The position numbers were made by a program, and so were the translations under genes. A stretch of DNA of 8,827 nt, taken from assembly GCA_947631805.1 (NCBI GenBank), contig CANRNA010000066.1:1-8827 (forward strand), written 5' to 3'. The notes below the pieces were generated by a model that saw only the letters and a list, made by a program, of their open reading frames with translations, was not told the origin of the DNA and ran no database searches. The stretch is from an uncultured Oscillospiraceae bacterium. Lineage in GTDB: Bacteria > Bacillota > Clostridia > Oscillospirales > Oscillospiraceae. Of the stretch, positions 7,516-8,827 are shown piece by piece; position 1 is the first letter of the stretch; every line of letters starts with the position of its first letter.

Positions 7516-8628
7516 ATGAGTTTTGAACGGAACGATAACGACCGGGACTGGACGGAGGAAGAGGGCGTCCAGTGGACCAAGGAGGCTGCCAAGCGGGACA
7601 GCCGCTTTGACTTTGCCGCCTTTCTGGGCCCGGACAGCCTGGAGGACCAGGTGACGGACGCCCTGGACGGCAAGGACCTGCCGGACAAGGACGCCTACGG
7701 CCAGTCCGCCCCGGACTATGTGCCCCGCCGCGGCGCTCCCGGGGAGCGGGGCCGCCACGAGGCCCCCGGCTCCCAGCCGGAGGAGGACGAGGAGGACGTG
7801 GGCGACGGCCTGCCCACCCAGCGCTTCTCCATGGACGGGGAGGGGATCCGCCGCCCGGCGTCCCGGCAGGACGCCGACAGCGGGGAGGAGTACCGCCGGG
7901 AGCAGCCCGCCCCCCAGCGGCCCGTCTTTGAGGAGCCGCCCCCCAGGCCGAAGGTGGTGGTGGCTGGGCCCGCCCCACGGGTGTATGTGACCCCGGAGCG
8001 GCAGTACCCCGACCAGGAGCCGACCAAGGGCGGCGGCAGCGGCCGGGCCGCCAAGTGGGCCATTGCCCTGGCCATCACGCTGGTGGTGCTGGTGGCGTCC
8101 ATCTTCCTGGTGAGCGGGCTGATATCCGACCTGACCGGGCCCAGGCCCTCGGCCGCGGCCACGCCTACCGCTACGCCCCAGGACTATCTGGCCGGTATCG
8201 TCCATCCCACGCCCACCCTCCAGCCCGCGCCCACCCAGGCGCCCAAGACCTATTACACCGTCACGGTCACGGCGGGCTCCGGGGGCAGCATATCCCCGGG
8301 GGGCACGGTGGATGTGGAGGAGGGGACCAGCGTCACCTTCAGCATCCTGCCCGACGAGGGCTATGAGCTGGCGCAGCTTCTGGTGGACGGCTCCGCCGTG
8401 GCGGTGCAGAGCAGCTACACCTTCTCCGACATGCGCCAGAACCACACCATATATGCCGTGTTCCAGCTCAAGGAGGCCCCGCCGGTGACGGACCCGCCTC
8501 ACACGGATGTGCCCGAGACCCCTGTGCCCACGGAGATACCGCCCGAGCCCACCGTGGAGCCCGTCACCCCCGAGCCCGCCCCGCCCATGGAGGAGGGCAT
8601 GGAGGGCGATTTGGGACCGACCTACTGA
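7516..8628 (+). CDS. single-pass membrane protein with one InlB B-like repeat
   Basis: Unidentified 370-aa protein with a clear layout. Residues 1-178 are a low-complexity, strongly acidic and proline-rich region, probably disordered and cytoplasmic. One membrane helix spans about 180-203 (WAIALAITLVVLVASIFLVS), preceded by Lys171, Arg177 and Lys180, so N-in/C-out. A Pro/Thr/Ala-rich linker (209-243) leads to one compact beta-rich domain at about 246-316 (YTVTVTAGSGGSISPGG onward, with DEGYEL and the YAVF end), the pattern of divergent InlB B-repeats found on clostridial surface proteins. A Pro/Glu/Thr tail (317-370) ends without LPxTG or another wall anchor. The ATG follows AAGGTAGGG by 4 bases, a weak and close ribosome site. 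It stands alone between a divergent gene and a strong terminator. Function unknown; cell-envelope sensing or scaffolding is only a guess. Confidence 0.85.
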   Translation: MSFERNDNDRDWTEEEGVQWTKEAAKRDSRFDFAAFLGPDSLEDQVTDALDGKDLPDKDAYGQSAPDYVPRRGAPGERGRHEAPGSQPEEDEEDVGDGLPTQRFSMDGEGIRRPASRQDADSGEEYRREQPAPQRPVFEEPPPRPKVVVAGPAPRVYVTPERQYPDQEPTKGGGSGRAAKWAIALAITLVVLVASIFLVSGLISDLTGPRPSAAATPTATPQDYLAGIVHPTPTLQPAPTQAPKTYYTVTVTAGSGGSISPGGTVDVEEGTSVTFSILPDEGYELAQLLVDGSAVAVQSSYTFSDMRQNHTIYAVFQLKEAPPVTDPPHTDVPETPVPTEIPPEPTVEPVTPEPAPPMEEGMEGDLGPTY

Positions 8629-8633
8629 CGTGT

Positions 8634-8665
8634 AATTCCCCGGACGATACCGTCCGGGGAATTTT
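8634..8665 (+). terminator. intrinsic terminator of the InlB-repeat gene
   Basis: AATTCCCCGGACG (8634-8646) pairs perfectly with CGTCCGGGGAATT (8651-8663) around a 4-base loop, and four Ts (8662-8665) close it. It begins 6 bases after the stop codon. The minus strand has no comparable T-run, so it acts rightward. Confidence 0.92.
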
Positions 8666-8671
8666 ATGTGA

Positions 8672-8736
8672 AACGAAAAATAATTATCGTAGAACATTAA
8701 AAAATTATTGACAGACGAAAAATTTTCTGCTATACT
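8672..8736 (+). promoter_or_regulatory. very strong promoter with A/T-rich upstream element
   Basis: -35 TTGACA (8708-8713), exactly 17 bases, and -10 TATACT (8731-8736) with an extended TGC in front (8728-8730). Bases 8672-8707 are A/T-rich with A-tracts in an otherwise GC-rich window, like an UP element. Predicted start is near 8743. It serves the gene at the right edge. Confidence 0.88.
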
Positions 8737-8743
8737 GTGACCA

Positions 8744-8765
8744 TCGGACTGGACCGAAGTTTTTT
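8744..8765 (+). other. leader hairpin followed by T6
   Basis: TCGG (8744-8747) pairs with CCGA (8754-8757) around the 6-base loop ACTGGA, then AG and six Ts (8760-8765). The hairpin lies at the very start of the predicted transcript. The loop has A1 and G4, like the glnA leader hairpin. The 4-bp stem is too short for a good terminator, and chance formation is quite possible. Confidence 0.3.
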
Positions 8766-8779
8766 GAACAGGAGGTTCT

Positions 8780-8827
8780 ATGATGGAAGGAAAGGCAAAG
8801 GCTGGGTATGTACTGGCCCGGATATTG
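8780..8827 (+). CDS. start of an unidentified gene, cut by the window edge
   Basis: Two adjacent in-frame ATGs (8780 and 8783) follow AGGAGG (8770-8775). The second gives the better spacing of 7 bases, the first only 4. The visible peptide from 8780 is MMEGKAKAGYVLARIL: a short basic start, then the beginning of what may be a hydrophobic segment. Sixteen codons do not allow identification. The strong promoter suggests high expression. Confidence 0.7.
   Translation, partial: MMEGKAKAGYVLARIL

Noticed and set aside
7501..8697. 398-aa minus-strand frame opposite the InlB-repeat gene
   Set aside because: It starts inside the A/T-rich promoter region beyond a rightward terminator, is low in complexity, and is antisense to a gene with a clear membrane and repeat layout.

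Overview
The window is a GC-rich (roughly two-thirds G+C by eye) stretch of ordinary chromosome, most likely from a gut-type clostridium of the Oscillospiraceae/Flavonifractor-Oscillibacter kind. That placement is an inference from the gene types (a type III glutamine synthetase, a clostridial ANTAR regulator, an ammonia-dependent AsnA, an InlB-repeat membrane protein), the strong AGGAGG ribosome sites and the sigma-A-like promoters. No mobile element, tRNA, rRNA or CRISPR array is visible.

Left half (63-5783): a nitrogen/glutamine divergon. Leftward from a consensus promoter at 2300-2328 run an ANTAR-domain regulator (GTG start at 2216) and, 27 bases later, guaA (GMP synthase, a glutamine consumer). 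Rightward from a second consensus promoter at 2414-2443 run glnA type III (ammonia to glutamine) and asnA (ammonia to asparagine). The glnA leader begins almost at once with a hairpin plus T6 that looks like an intrinsic terminator. A small hairpin with a hexanucleotide loop (A at position 1, G at position 4, as in ANTAR target RNAs) could form instead of that terminator. A second, 13-bp hairpin with a T-run separates glnA from asnA. I see no promoter after it, so asnA must be transcribed through it.

Right half (5784-8827): a cdsA-like CDP-diacylglycerol synthase with its own good promoter (5882-5910) converges, with a 3-base gap, on a leftward FabG-like short-chain dehydrogenase that resembles the YmfI type (EF-P 5-aminopentanone reductase). 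Divergent from this is a 370-aa single-pass membrane protein with a disordered acidic cytoplasmic half and one extracytoplasmic InlB B-like repeat between Pro/Thr-rich linkers; it ends at a strong terminator (8634-8665). The last 150 bases hold an exceptionally strong promoter (A/T-rich upstream element, TTGACA, 17-base spacer, TGC-TATACT) and the first 16 codons of an unidentified gene.

I found no wholly new system. The best candidate for something worth testing is the self-contained ANTAR control circuit of the glnA divergon.
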